Shown one piece after another: positions 37,128 through 49,942 of a stretch of 64,000 nucleotides of DNA. The stretch comes from Misgurnus anguillicaudatus (lineage: Eukaryota > Chordata > Actinopteri > Cypriniformes > Cobitidae). The translations under genes and the position numbers were made by a program. A model generated the notes under the pieces. It saw only the letters and a program-made list of their open reading frames with translations, had not been told where the DNA came from and made no database searches. The stretch's first letter is position 1, and every line of letters starts with the position of its first letter. The stretch covers positions 5,854,001 through 5,918,000 of the forward strand of contig NC_073346.2 of assembly GCF_027580225.2 (NCBI RefSeq), in the 5' to 3' direction.

Positions 37128-38257
37128 TGCACAACGTGATGATCCCGCAATCTAATGCTTTGATTTGAGGCAGATTTGAAAGCCTGTTGGAAACCTATTT
37201 TCGAGGACATTAAAACAAGTCGCCAAGGAAGCGAAACGGGGATTTAAAACAACAACGCGACAGGAAAAACATCAAGACCAAAGTCAATATTGGAGTAATG
37301 TTAGTTTTCCAATATGTGGCTCAAGGGACACTGACGTTGCCTACTTTCTATCTTCTCCACAGGTAATTCAGCATATTCGTTTACATCTATACAGTCTATG
37401 TTGTAAACTTGAAGTTTTATAGTTCCTTGGCTAACTGTAGCATGGTTATCCATAACACTACATCTGGTTAGTGTAAAAGCGCATGTGGTTGAATGTGTTC
37501 GAACAGCCACACGCCGTCTCTCCGCCCATTTATCTGTTGATCTAAGATACTGAGATAAATGTTTTACATCTTTTCTGACCTCTAGCACAAACACACGGTG
37601 TACAGCCCTATTTTTAGCCTTTCATTGATAAAACACCGCTGATCTGCGCGTCTTTTGTTTCATTTTACAAGAGCGTGTGAAAGTTGAGCGATCTTATTTC
37701 ACCAATATCAGAGAAACCTCTTACATATACACGGACATGTAACATGTTTACTTAAAACATAAGCATTGGATTTAAACTCATCATTACTCCCGCTCATGTT
37801 TAAATGACAGGAGAGGGACTCGTCCACAGACCATCCCCTCAGTAATCTGGAGAGAAGCGGTCGAAAATGGACAAAAAGAGATTTAAATACCAAGTGTAAA
37901 CGTGATGTGTCCACTTGTGATCCGATCGACGAAAACGCATCTTAATACCAAGTGTAACAGCCCCTATGATATTTTTCCTCGCGTGGATGAAAAAGGAGTG
38001 TCTAAGCTGCGTTTATGGTTGCTTTTTGTATGTGATATTAAGTGGACATATCATGAAAATCAGACGTTTTCCATGTTTAACATAAATCTGTGTGCTTTGA
38101 TGGATCACAGGCAAAGGACATTGCATATTGTTCATTTTTTTCATTGCTTTTGATTTGTAGCTACTAGAAGCATTTTTAATTTGTTTATTTTCTGTTATAA
38201 TATGTTTTGTTACTAATGATCATGTTCTGAAGAAGAAAAAAGGAAAATAATCAAATT

Positions 38258-38282
38258 TATTCATTCATTCATTCATTCATTT
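38258..38282. repeat. (ATTC)n microsatellite
   Basis: About six ATTC units. Confidence 0.9.
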
Positions 38283-39785
38283 CACCGCTAGATTGGAGTA
38301 CATCCTACACAGTGGAGCTTTAAAATAAGTACAAATAATCCAATTATGAGCAATAGCACAAATAAATACAGAATAAAAACAAAACAAACATACAAATGAA
38401 ATTTTTAGATTGATCTAACAGTACTGTACTTTTTAGGTAAAAACCTCAATTGAAAGTAATCAGATGTAAAATAATAATGCATAGTCTTCACTGTATATAT
38501 TAAAAAGAGATGAAGTGAGTCAGTCAGAACAGATATTTTTTTGTCCATTGTTTGTTTGATCTATACTTACACTAATGCAAGGTTTATTTGAGGTGCTGCC
38601 TCTTTAAGAACTAAAGCTGGCAGAGCCTATGTACTAAACACATGCATGTTTTTTTAAAATTGTTTACTTAGACATACAGTAACTGATTGTTTTACAAGGA
38701 TAATCTTGGCACCCTAAGATAATTTTGTGTAAATATGTCTGCTCAATTGCAAGAAAACATAAACTCGTTATAAACATAGTTTTTATGTGCAGTCTGAACT
38801 ATTGGCGCTGATTTGAGATGTGGGGCCGCACGTTTGGTTTGCATACACGCAAATCTTCTGAAACAGCGTGTGAGTAGTGCATTGACATCTGTTTCACATC
38901 TTATTTGATTAAATATTTAAATTAGCATGTTCTCAAAACACATGAAAACTTGTATGACTGTGCCGCACTGGCCCTATCTGTCAACTGGCCCCAAGCCATC
39001 AGGCTGTCCTTATTGTGGAGCCCTGTGCTGTCTTGTTCAGACAGGTTTATCGAGAACAAATGACTCTGGGACAGTTTCATGTGAAATATAGTATATTACA
39101 AACTTCTTTTTGCTGCTTTTTATTAAGAGAATGTGAGCCACAATGGTCTTTGCCCAGCGAGGATCTTTTTATTAGTTGTGAATTTTACTTCTTTCTTGTC
39201 TTTTGTCTGATATCTGTACAGAAAAGAAAGAAGACTGTGTGAGATCATTACAAGCATTTTGTCATTGCAAACTGTTTACATGTAACAAAGCAATGAACTC
39301 ATTTTGATTGAGTGCATGTCTCAACAATGCTTTGACATATTTACATTGACATTTTATGCATTTGGCAGATGCTTTTATCTGAAGTGACTTGGATAGGATT
39401 TAAGCTATACATTTTGTCTGCACGTATTGAACATGTTACTCAATGCTCTAACAGCTGGGCACTTTGAGTATTTGAATGAAAGTTCTTTAAAAGGAAACCA
39501 AGCCCTATATTTATCTGTATATTCAGAAGCGTGGCTCAAACTGGCTAAGAGTTGGAAAAGTCAACTTATCCTGAATACCATCATTGACCGCACAGTTAAA
39601 AAATACAAATTATTGAACTTTTATTGTTATTTTTGGATGTAAAAATAAATGTAAAGATGTAAATCTTATTTGAAATCTGGCACAGTTTGTGTGTGGTAAG
39701 ATGGTTTGTTGAAATAAGGGAGATTTTGGGCATCTGGCAGAACTGGACTGCTGAGCCTGACCACACAAAATCCTCTACTAAAGCT

Positions 39786-40461
39786 AGGGCCACACCAAAA
39801 GATATTTTAAATCGTATCAGATTTTCAAAATGTGAGAGACCACAGACATGAGATAAACATTGGCGATTTAACAGGTTTGTTCCTATAGTGTGTGGAGTGC
39901 CACTATCTGGTAATGAAAGCACACCACGCACCATCAGATTAACTTCACAAACAATGCAAGTCTCCACTGAGAACACAGGAAATGTTGCAGAGATCTTGCG
40001 GCCGAACGTGACTTTACAGTAAACATGGCGAACAACCGGCATTAAGAAATGGCATTAATACAATTGATGGCTTTTTTACATTTCTGATGTCCATCTCATT
40101 TTGGACTGTGCCTGCTGCGACATGTAGTTGTTACGGTTTCGTCTTTCATCTCCTCACTTTCTGATTGGGTATCATTTCGTTTCATGTGGCAATCTACTTC
40201 TGGTGTGTGTCCTCGGGGTTTCTCCCACACAAGAAGATTTTTGATCGTATATATTCAACATGTTGAATATTTGCGATTGCAGTGCCCCAGCGTCCTTCCG
40301 AGCAGATTCGGACGCTCTTAACACAACGCACACCACAGGAAAATCTTATAAGATAATCGGTTCCACCACAAAGAAGATCGGGACTTTGCCTAGGATTGTC
40401 GTAAGGGTTGCCCAATTTTGGATTGCCCAAAATCAGCCCGATTATCTTATGGTGTGTACCC
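39786..40461. mobile_element. Probable MITE with GGGYMCACACCAWAAGAT ends
   Basis: GGGCCACACCAAAAGATA at the left and, on the other strand, GGGTACACACCATAAGATA at the right form inverted ends. A perfect 20-bp palindrome lies at 40251-40270 (ATATTCAACATGTTGAATAT). The 148-codon minus frame across the left part (39596-40042) has no recognisable domain. Confidence 0.55.
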
Positions 40462-40870
40462 GGGGACATATCATGATAAATTGGTTCCCAGTGCTTCTAT
40501 CAACGTAGAGAATGTGAAAAAGATCAACCCAGTAACTAAGTTTTGGTAAACTATTCTCTGCAAGCATGTGAAAAAATAGGCCATTGAAATTTGGCTCCCC
40601 TTGTGATGTCAGAAGGGGATGATACCCCTAACCACGTCACTGCCACTTAGTGCAGAGTTCAGCTATTTGCATTTTAAAGGACACGCCCAAAACGGCAAAT
40701 TTTTGCTCAAACCTACAAAGTGAAAATTTTGACATGTTATAATAAATTATCTATCTATCAGAGTACATATGTGAAGTTCTATTTTGAGCTAGAACTTTAC
40801 ATATGTACTCTGGGGACATATATTTGACATCTTAAAAAAGTTTTCTTTAAGAAATCCATTCATGTGCTTC
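40462..40870. repeat. Dispersed fish-type repeat with a small hairpin
   Basis: The sequence begins GGGGACATATCATGA; the same GGACATATCATGA word occurs at 38043. It continues with TTGGCTCCCCTTGTGATG. A hairpin of 21-base arms, AGAGTACATATGTGAAGTTCT against AGAACTTTACATATGTACTCT with one mismatch, spans about 40759-40811. A related interior (TTTTGAGCTGAAATTTTAC) occurs at 60610. Confidence 0.55.
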
Positions 40871-41298
40871 TCGATAGTACTGTTAACATTTATTAGATTC
40901 AATTAGAAAAGATCTTAGAGGATCATATACTGTGTAGTGATAATACACGCATTTAATAAACTCTTATTTCTCCCTCCACTGTTTTATGACACCATAAGGA
41001 AAGGCCAATAAATCAGCAAAATGACATGGTTGAAATAGGGCTTGACTTTAGGAACTACCTATAACTCGGGGTCTGAATGAAAGACGATTGGGATAGCTGA
41101 TTCAATTGTCACTGATCCGATCTACATGCATATAAAAATAAAAAAGAATACAGTGTAAACATACAAACAAAAAGGTAAATACAAATTTACATGAAATAAT
41201 AAAGAAGTAATATACATTAAGTGTCCAAATGGAAAGATTAAAGTCCCACTAAAGTGCCTTGGAGAGTGCAGCATTATTTGATGTGGTGGCCATTTTAA

Positions 41299-41655
41299 AG
41301 GTACAGTGTGATTTTTAGAAGGATCTTTTGACAGAAATGCAAAATAATATACAAAACTATATTATCAGGGGTGTATAAAGACCTTACATAATGAACCGTT
41401 AAGTTTTTATTACCTTAGAATGAGACGTTTTTATCTACATACACAGAGGGTCCCCTTACGTGGAAGTCGCCATTTTGTGCCGCTATGTTTCTACAGAAGC
41501 CCTTAACGGACAAACTAAGTTGTCTGTCAATTACATGTTTTTTCTGTGGGGGCTACCATAGCTTCTCTATGCATTTCACAAGCGAGTGGACTGAGCCGTT
41601 GGTTGCAATTCGCAACCTCACCAGTGGATGCCGCTAAAATTTACACACTGCACCT
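41299..41655. mobile_element. MITE, AGGTGCAGTGTGTA family (copy 2), TTAA flanks
   Basis: It starts AGGTACAGTGTG and ends CACACTGCACCT. TTAA flanks both ends (41295-41298 and 41656-41659). The interior is the reverse of the 27343 copy: both contain GACCTTACATAATG-like and GCCGCTAAAATTTACAC-like words. Confidence 0.85.
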
Positions 41656-41659
41656 TTAA

Positions 41660-42649
41660 CTAAAACAGGACTACTCAGTACAGAACTATTGAAAAGTCTT
41701 TTCCCCTTTTTAAAATAACCAATAACATTTAGCTTATGACACACTTTCTGTCAATTTTAAATACATGAAATTATCATATCAAAAATTAAACCCAGATTTA
41801 CCATTTCATCAAAGAAAACAGTATGCAAAATATGTTTATTTTTTATGTTCAATGTGATGCATATTAGTTTTCATTTTCAAAGTCGACTTGTATGCAAATT
41901 CTATGTAAATCAGTGGGTGGGGTTTACTTGCTCACGTAATGGAGAGTGTCTGAGGCAGTGTTGTCAACTTTATTGCTTGATTTAACGACTTTAGGACTCT
42001 TTTTTTACAAAAAAGTGAATAGTGACAAATCTAAAAACTGTTTGGATAAACCTTAGCTTTACATCTGTACACGTTCTGTGTCGCCTGTACCGCCCCACGA
42101 GTTAAGTATGGGTCTCTCTCTGCGTCTACAACACTGTACATTGAGCAGCATTCAGTTCAGACCATACAGAGCTGATGCGTGGATGACCTTTGCATGTACA
42201 AAATAGCATTTCGTTTAAGAATTGTTTACATTTCAAAGGAGAAACCAACAATACACAGATAAGTGACTGGTCCTTGGAAATGCTGTTTTGTATGTATGTA
42301 GCTCATTCACACGTCAGCTCCATTCTCTCTCAGTGTATAGCTTACTCTCGGACCTTACAGAGCTGTGAATTTATTTTCAGTTTGACAGGGAAGATGCATT
42401 ATCACCTTAAAAGTTAAATGTAAATAAAATCATTTCATGAAGTTTTCATTTTTGGCAATTTGCAATCTGCATTTGACAGCTTGTGAGCTTGTTTAATCTT
42501 CTCCACGGCACTTTATAATATTTCTGTGTTAACAGGTCTGATACGTTTTTTTTTTTTTTTTGGCAAATTCATGCATGTGATCCGCTCTGTGCTATCACGC
42601 TGGACCGTGTGAACACTGTGTGTGCACTATAGTGACACTGACGTGATAT
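41660..42649. other. Non-coding intron sequence, nothing resolved
   Basis: A poly-T run lies at 42547-42562. No gene or element termini recognised. Confidence 0.5.
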
Positions 42650-44390
42650 TCATTCACCCCAATGAAAAGCATACTTACACAGTCTAAATCGTTTCTTATC
42701 CCCTACATAGTGCACTGCCATTGATGTATTAACAAGAAATGTATTAAAATGTTTTAGAAATGTTTTAAGCCTGCATTTTATTATTAGTGGATATTTTTCT
42801 AATTCAGCTCTGCATGCATTATTTGTTGTGTGCTGGTTGTATGCAGGATCTAAATTGGATGTTTTTCCCATGTGGTAAAATCTTTTTGATTTGTTAATGG
42901 ACCCCACACCTCACTGCCATAGAGGGCAATCAGTTCAATCACTGTTTCTAAGATTTTAAGCCAGATTCTAACAGGGATCTCTATTGGACATGGATGCTTT
43001 ATGGCATTGGCCTTGCGTGCTTTATTTCAGTTTATTCACTGCAGGGTTAAAGTTTCCAGTAGATGTGATTTTTAAACCCAGCTAATTGTAGTGTGATGTG
43101 TGAGTTATGTGATTAGTTTCTAATGTAAATGTTACCTGTAGATGGAGACCTCATTTTGCTCATACTGATAACTAAGTTGGCCAGTACTGTACATGCCAAT
43201 TACAAATTATTTAACCGATTGTCTTTCAAATTGATACTTAAAGGATTAGTCAATTTTCTTTAAAAAATCCAGATAATTTACTCACCACCATGTCATCCAA
43301 AATGTTGATGTTCAGTCGAGAAGAAATTATGTGTTGTTGAGGAAAACATTCCAGGATTTTTCTCATTTTAATGGAAAAATTCTGGAATGTTTTTCTTAAA
43401 AAGCATAATTTCTTCTCGACTGAATAAAGAAATACATCAACATTTTGAATGACATGGTGGTGAGTAAATTATCAGGATTTTTTTAAACCATGAAATTATA
43501 AATGCTAAGGTAAAAAAGGATACCCAAACTTCAATGTATCAACGTATCGTTTACACAAAAAAAATGTAAGCAGGTGTTTTCAACACTGATAATATAAAAT
43601 GTTTCTTGGGCAAATGAGTACACTGGATGAGAATATGTGGCTCTGACTGGAGTTATGGCCATTGGAACTCTAGATTTGCCATCATATATTTACAATGTTT
43701 TTTATGAAATATATGGACTGTTTTACTGTTTTTGCTTTTGTATAATTATTAATTTAATGTTACATTGCTGGTCATAAAAACATCCTGAACAGCTAAACTG
43801 AGAGAAGAGAACGGTGTCATCTGCCTCGATTTATAGTCTGAAATTACATTGATGCAAATTATCAACACAGAAATACAAAACGCTTCAACAAATTTGGTCG
43901 CTTAGCAACCATAGATGTAGATATGCTTGTTTTTCATCATAAGAACATATAAACACTATAAACATATGCCGACTCCAGTGTTTATGTACCTTCTCTGCAT
44001 TCTGTTGGGCAGTTTGGGCAGTTGGGCACTTTATATACGTTTTATTGTCTGATCCATATAAGCATAAATGCTTTAAATCAGCAAAAACATTTGATTTTTG
44101 AGTCGTGTAGGGTGAGATTGTTGATTGCTCCAAACTGGTTGCCAGTTCATTAATGTAAATGTTATACAATATTGGGCTTAGAGAGCAACCCTGTCTCACA
44201 TCCCGCTCCTAAGAAAGATATTTTGTTCTTTTTGTGTTGATTTTCACACGGCATTTACTATCTGTACATTGATTTGATGAGGTCATAGGTTTTACCACCT
44301 ATATCATTTAAATTAATTTGTAAAATATTCAATTGGTGGCAGATTGAATCACATAATTTAAACGCCAAAGTCAATAAAGCATTCAAATAT
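42650..44390 (-). pseudogene. Decayed LINE reverse transcriptase, minus strand
   Basis: Read on the minus strand, scattered frames give IGGKTYDLIKSMY (about 44300), VRQGCSLSPILYNIYINELA (about 44150-44200), ALYGSEVWG (about 42900) and ACRAELEKYPL (about 42800) in the order expected for a LINE reverse transcriptase and its C-terminal region. QGCSLSP is the motif B region of the RT palm. Stops and frameshifts are frequent, and the catalytic YADD box is not visible. It is interrupted by the hairpin MITE at 43250-43490. I recognise the family as one widespread in fish but cannot assign a clade. Confidence 0.75.
43250..43490. mobile_element. Hairpin MITE inserted in the LINE relic
   Basis: Two arms mirror each other: CAGATAATTTACTCACCACC at the left and GGTGGTGAGTAAATTATCAG at the right, continuing through CATCAACATTTTG and TCTTCTCGACTGA words. 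Imperfect stem of about 100 bp per arm. Confidence 0.85.
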
Positions 44391-44654
44391 TAACATGTTT
44401 ATCGATTAGAGTATGTAGTATGTAGATGTCATCAGATGTGCAGTAATTTGCTAAGAATCAATTTTGACTTCTGCTCAGGATGTCGGGATGAAATCTAAAG
44501 TTTAGCATATAGTAAACTACAAAATAACTTCATCTGTGTTCATCCTCGGATGAAAGAAAATAAAATCTTGGAAGTGTGCTTCATCCCTACGGCCAGATCA
44601 CTGTCTTCTGACAGCACCGGTGCGCATGTGTCATGTCAGTTTGAATATATTTAT

Positions 44655-44740
44655 ATACACTACCGGTCAAAAGCTTTGTAATCTGAAGGTGTATGGTTAA
44701 ATGCTTGAAATTAATTTTCTAGACAATAATATAGGTGTGG
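44655..44740. repeat. MITE fragment beginning CACTACCGGTCAAAAG
   Basis: TATACACTACCGGTCAAAAG followed by AAATGCTTGAAATTAATTTT is a common fish MITE end. Only the left part is present. Confidence 0.55.
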
Positions 44741-45598
44741 GCTATGCTTCCTGCACATGGGGCACACAGTGTCAGTGCCAGTGGGCGTTAAACAATAATA
44801 TAAATGTTCAATTTAAATCAGTTAAGTTCAGCACTTTATATTCTTTCAGACGTTCCTAAGCGCTTTACTTACGATGGACATCGGATTATTAATAAGTATT
44901 GGATGTATTTTATTTAGTCTACAATAAAACGGCATTAATATTTATTTTAGGCCTTTAAATTATGTTTTTTTTAAAAGTCGATTCTTTTATTTTTATGCAT
45001 CAATGTAGAATTGTTCACATCAGCATCACAGTGCATCATAAAAACTCTCATGTAGATAACTCTAGATGTTAAATTACACTTTGGAGCATCGGGATCACTA
45101 GACAAAAGCTTAAAAACCTTTTTCATTAATTGTTTTGCATGTCGTAATTAGCCTGTGCACATTCCGACTGATTTTGACTTGTCACATATGGGAAGAATTC
45201 AAATTTTAAGTGATCTTCCCTATGACCTGTATTCCCTTCGAAGATCAGAGCTCTGTGCAGAAAGCTGCACAATTGGGTTTCATTATGTTACCGCTAAAAT
45301 ACACTTGAAGAATGAAAACAACGTCATTTTCTTTTTATCTGGAGCAAGAGTTTAAGCGGCGTCCTCTTCCCTAAGGAGACGTCCATGCTCTCTCTCACCA
45401 AGCTTGGCTCTGCAGGAGCAATTCTATTGTAGGTTTTTTTTAAATTAGTGGGGCTTCTTTATTAGGGGCTGATTTAAATGTTTTTTTTTTTTATTATATG
45501 TTTGAATTTTAGACTAAACCTTAATGCAGTATTTCACTGTAATAAAAATATGTGTATAACATCTGTGTGCATTCACTTTTGTGTACTGACTGCCTTTA

Positions 45599-47136
45599 GA
45601 GGGACACTCCACTTTTTTGAAAATATGCTTAATTTCCAGCTCCCTTAAAGTTAATCATTTGATTTTTACCGTTTTAAAATCCATTCAGCTGATCTCCGGG
45701 TCTGGAGCTAGGACTTTTAGCATAGCTTAGCATAATCCATTGAATCTGATTAGACCATTAGCATCCCGCTCAAAATAACCAAAAGGTTCACATTTTTTTC
45801 CATTTAAAACTTGAATCTTCTGTAGTTACGTTGTGTACTAAGACTGACATGAAATTAAAAGTTGTTATTTTTAAGGCCGATATGGCTAGGAACTATACTC
45901 GCATTCTGGCGTAATAATCAAGGACTTTGCTGCTGTAACATGTAAGGGTGTCACGATTTCGATTTTAAATCGAAATCGATCGAAATTAAGTTACAACCTC
46001 GAACTTTGCATTAAAAAATGGGATCATCGATGCTGGCACGCCCCATGTCACGTCCGGTCGGCTTGCCAAGCGGGGGACAATAAACCTCTCAGAAGTGCCT
46101 TTAAAAACATCCATCCAGCGGAACGCGATTTATATTTTAAACACGAGGGATGTATTGCTACAACTCCTTGAAATGCATATCATAAACAGGATTACTACCT
46201 AGTGATCTGCCTTCGGACAGAGCGCAGCTCTCTGCACGTGCACAAGAGAGCCGCCAAGATGCAGCCGGTTATATTTTAAGCAAAAGGGATAGTTTGCTTC
46301 AGCTCGCATGGAACGCATAAAACTGAACAAATAGGTAAGGATTATTACTTTAGTTTATGTTTAGACTTTAGACAGATGTGAGAGCACGTGCACGTGAGAC
46401 AGAGAGAAGCGCAGCTGCTAATGACGCACCGGTTTTATTTCCGATAATAGGAGTGCAAGACGGGCGCATTAAGTCTATCTGTGTGCAAGAAGGAATTCTC
46501 TCTCTACAAGCTCTCTCGCGTAAAGTAAAGCCCACAAACCCCCATGCGAGGAAAAGCACGCAATGTGCATGTTAATGTGAAACTATAATAATAATAATAA
46601 TAATAAAGGCATATAATTTTTTGTCTTAAAAAAAATCTTTTAAAAATCGAGAATCGAATTGAATCGTGACATCAGAATCGAAAATGTAATCGAATCGAGG
46701 ATTTGGAGAATCGTGACACCCCTAGTAACATGGCCTGATTGAAAGTAACCAAGGGGACTAGTTTCCGGGCACTGCGTAATATCACTACGCCTGCTGTAGC
46801 CATGTTACGTCAACAAAGTCCTTGATTATTATGCCAGAATGAGAGTATAGTTCCTAGCCATATCAGCCTAGAAAATCACAACTTTTATTTTTCTGTCGAT
46901 CTCGGTACACAATGTAACTACAAAAGAGTCAAGTTTTAAATATTAAAAATATTAAAACTCTTTAGTTATTTTTTAGCGTGATGCTAATGGTCTAATCAGA
47001 TTCAATGGATTATGCTAAGCTATGCTAAAAGTGGTACCGCCAGACCCGGAGATCAGCTGAATGGATTCCAAAATGGTAAAAATCAAATGTTTACCTCTAG
47101 GGGAGCTGGAAAATGAGCATTTTCAAAAAAAGTATC
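45599..47136. mobile_element. Foldback element with ~330-bp arms, split by a hAT
   Basis: The left arm (from about GACACTCCACTTTTTTGAAAA) and the right arm (ending CATTTTCAAAAAAAGT) are inverted copies over about 330 bp. Shared words include CAGCTGATCTCCGGGTCTG and TAGCATAGCTTAGCATAATC. A hAT is inserted between the arms at 45943-46724. Such long-armed elements are non-coding and would be carried by a transposase supplied elsewhere. Confidence 0.85.
45943..46724. mobile_element. hAT element, exact 8-bp target duplication
   Basis: Terminal repeats are TAAGGGTGTCACGATT and, inverted, TAGGGGTGTCACGATT, followed by AATCGAATCGA-type words. GTAACATG flanks both ends (45935-45942 and 46725-46732). 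It is non-autonomous at 782 bp. An (ATA)n microsatellite lies inside at 46588-46606. Confidence 0.92.
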
Positions 47137-47138
47137 TT

Positions 47139-49186
47139 GTATTGCTCCCGCATCACAGTATGTAAACTTTTTTTATAATAATGATATGAACTACATAATG
47201 CAATTGTCATCTATCAGTTAATGTGCCTCACCTTTGACATTCGCTCTGCTCTGTTCCTTGGCTGTGGAATTTGAATGAACTTGAAAAGGCAATAAAACGC
47301 AGACTAAAATACGGGCAGGCCTAAAGCTGGATGGGCCTGCCGCCTTGATGCCGGGCCTGTTTTTGAAATACATGACTTAGACTGAATATTGATGGAAAAA
47401 CAGCCAATAAGAGCCCAGATTAAATGTGAACTTCTTTGATATTCTTTAAAATTCATCCTAAGGTAAAACTTCAAAAAGCTTCTTGATAAAGTACAGTTTT
47501 GCAATTACCAGGCAAAGGGTGACTGTACTTTAGAGTACATAATAAACAGAGTTTTCATTTATTTTGGATGCTTTTAGTAACAACATAATTTCTATAGTTA
47601 CATTTGTGTTATGGCATAGTTTTGACGAGGTAATTATTATTCTCTAATGTGGAAAATATATAAATAAAGAACAAGTGTTCCAAAACGTTATATGTTTATA
47701 AATATAAGAGCCGTTTATATGAGCCGTGTGATTTTATATAGCTTGTATACAGTATGAGATGAACGTCATGAAGAAGAGTAAATGCTGTCAGGATTTTCAT
47801 GTTTGAGTGAACAGTTTTTTAAATGACAAACCTCATATAGTGGAACGATCATTTCTCTCTGGAGTAAAGTTTAATGTACAGAGCGTGCAGTGACTCAGTC
47901 ATATGTTGTTATTGCACACATAGAAGCCACCACAGCCCTCCGCTCGCCCCTCTACCACCCACTTGATGATGTGATGACAGTTACCATGGAAACTGAGGGA
48001 GGAGGGCAGAAGCACAAATAATGTGTTTGTTTGCACAGGTCTGAAGCAGGTGAATGTTTGCTGCTAAGCAGAACGACAAAACGTCGGTTCGCTCGCAACA
48101 CAGGCGTTTTCAGTAATAAAGACACGAAGCCCGTTGTCAGACTAAGCCTGCTAATGATCGTCTGGGCATATTCACACAATCCCTAATAAAACACTCACCA
48201 TCACCTGGATAAAAACTCATTTTCATATAACAGGGTCATTGTAAAATATTTTTACATTTACCTTCATTTTACAATTTGGTCTATAGTTTCATACATTTTT
48301 GTAATGATATTTTCTGAATCAGTCAAGAAATTAGAGATCCATAATATATAAAAACCTTTTTAAGTGCACAGCTTAAACACAGGAATAAAATAAATGTATA
48401 AACCCCCAATGCCAAATTAAAAGAGTATTTTCAACTATAATTGATACAGGTGTATTATGTTTAAACTCTACTATTTTAACAAAATCTGATAATTTTTGCA
48501 GTTGTAGTATAGGATAGTAGTATATCATAGGTCAATAAACATATGGGTTACAAAAATGAAAGTTTAAAATTCATACATTATGTTTACATCTGTGCTGGTA
48601 TAAAAAGCAAGCTAAGACAAACCCCGCGTTTATATCAGTGACACGTGCGCTGCTGGAATGATGTAGTTTGACGCCTAATTTGCTTATAGTACAAACGTCT
48701 TTGATCAGAAAGACGAGAAAGAGACGCAAATGTTAATGTGTAATCGAAAGTAAAGAGCATCAAGACCTTAAAACAGACTTCATCACATCATAGCACCCGT
48801 CTTAATATCTATATCTAGAGCTCCGTCTCTCATATACAGGTATTTATCCTGTCTGTATGTTTGTGCATATATTTATACCTGTTCATTTTACATACTGCCT
48901 ATTTTTAATGTAATGTATGCATAAATACAAAATACAATGCATACTATAGCTTTAATAGTCTATAAAATTAATAACTCAATTAAAAACAAAATGCTGTCTA
49001 TCAAGACTTAATCTGTTGTTATCATCTGGGCATTTTCACTTTAACATTATTTACTTTAAATTGTCCATATTTTAAAACTGTGGTGAGCAGTTAAAAGCTA
49101 TAGTGAGTGGCAAATAACTGCACATTTTTATAATCCAAAAACAATATAAACTGAAAAACATGTATACCATGAAATTTACTGTGAAA
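47139..49186. other. Non-coding intron sequence, nothing resolved
   Basis: No complete element or coding frame is recognisable here. Confidence 0.45.
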
Positions 49187-49378
49187 TAAAATGACTCATG
49201 AAATAGATTTTTGGTCATTCCGCCCACCCCTGTCTGGCACCATTTCGGTCTTTTTTTAAAAACACTTATCTAATTCTCGAAGATCGAATCGAATCGAATC
49301 GAACAATGATAATCGATTCAAGATCTTGAGAATGGGAATCGAAACATTTCTTGAAATTTTAATCAAAACCCAGCCCTA
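49187..49378. mobile_element. Right end of a hAT-like element
   Basis: It contains tandem ATCGAATCGAATCGA and ends CAGCCCTAG directly against the internal part of the next repeat. The left end of this element was not found. Confidence 0.5.
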
Positions 49379-49942
49379 GTGTAGTGTAGGATAATATCAT
49401 AAAAATTCTAGACTTTTTAAGCACACGTGCTAAACTGTTCCCTTTAAATGCTTATATCTTCTGTATGCAAATGTTGATTCATATCAAAATGCTATTTTGC
49501 ATAGTTGTGTTTGACACATGAAAAGGTCTCGGGTTATGCATGTAACTGTTGTTCCCTGAGAAGGGAACAAGACACTGCGTCTCCCTTGCCATATTTCCTG
49601 CGTCTCTGTAACGCCGTTTTTGGCAATATTTCAGATAGCGATATACTTCCTGTGTCTCGCATCACCCTGTCTTTGTCGTTAAGCCTTATCATTGGTTACA
49701 TTTGATATACACATTCAGACGCACTTTCCCCTGGAAGCGTCCCCAAAGTGTCACCACAGTGACGCAGTGCGAGTTCCCTCGAAAGGGACAACGTAACAAT
49801 GTATCTTAAAAGGTTACACGATGTAACCTTGCTCTCACTTGAAATGTGTCCCCACATTTAGTCCTTGAATTTGAGTGTATTGGACCTGAAAAGTCCTTGA
49901 AAGGTCCTTGAATTTGAAGTTAACTAAGGTGTGGGAACCCTG
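49379..49942. mobile_element. hAT-like element, GTGGGAACCCTG end (copy 3, left end missing)
   Basis: It matches 25130-25655 and, unlike that copy, keeps the right terminus GTGTGGGAACCCTG. It carries the same inner repeat (49520-49815) in the same position. Confidence 0.65.
49520..49815. repeat. Inner repeat with GTTCCCTGAGAAGGGAAC ends (copy 2)
   Basis: It aligns closely with 25272-25566, including CTTGCCATAYTTCCTGC and TTTGGCAATATTTCAGATAG. Confidence 0.65.

Larger units (their letters stand above)
36371..39025. mobile_element. Probable hAT-like element with CTGGCCC-rich ends
   Basis: The right end reads, on the other strand, CAGGGCTCCACAATAAGG and is followed by GGGGCCAGTTGAC. The left side has a degraded terminus near 36371 followed by ACTGGCCCGCTCAGGCCAGT. 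The shared CTGGCC subterminal words support one element. A MITE is inserted at 36888-37127. Edges and superfamily are tentative. Confidence 0.5.

Noticed and set aside
39596..40042. 148-codon minus-strand open frame
   Set aside because: It spans unique DNA and a MITE end, lacks any recognisable motif, and has no promoter or splice context.
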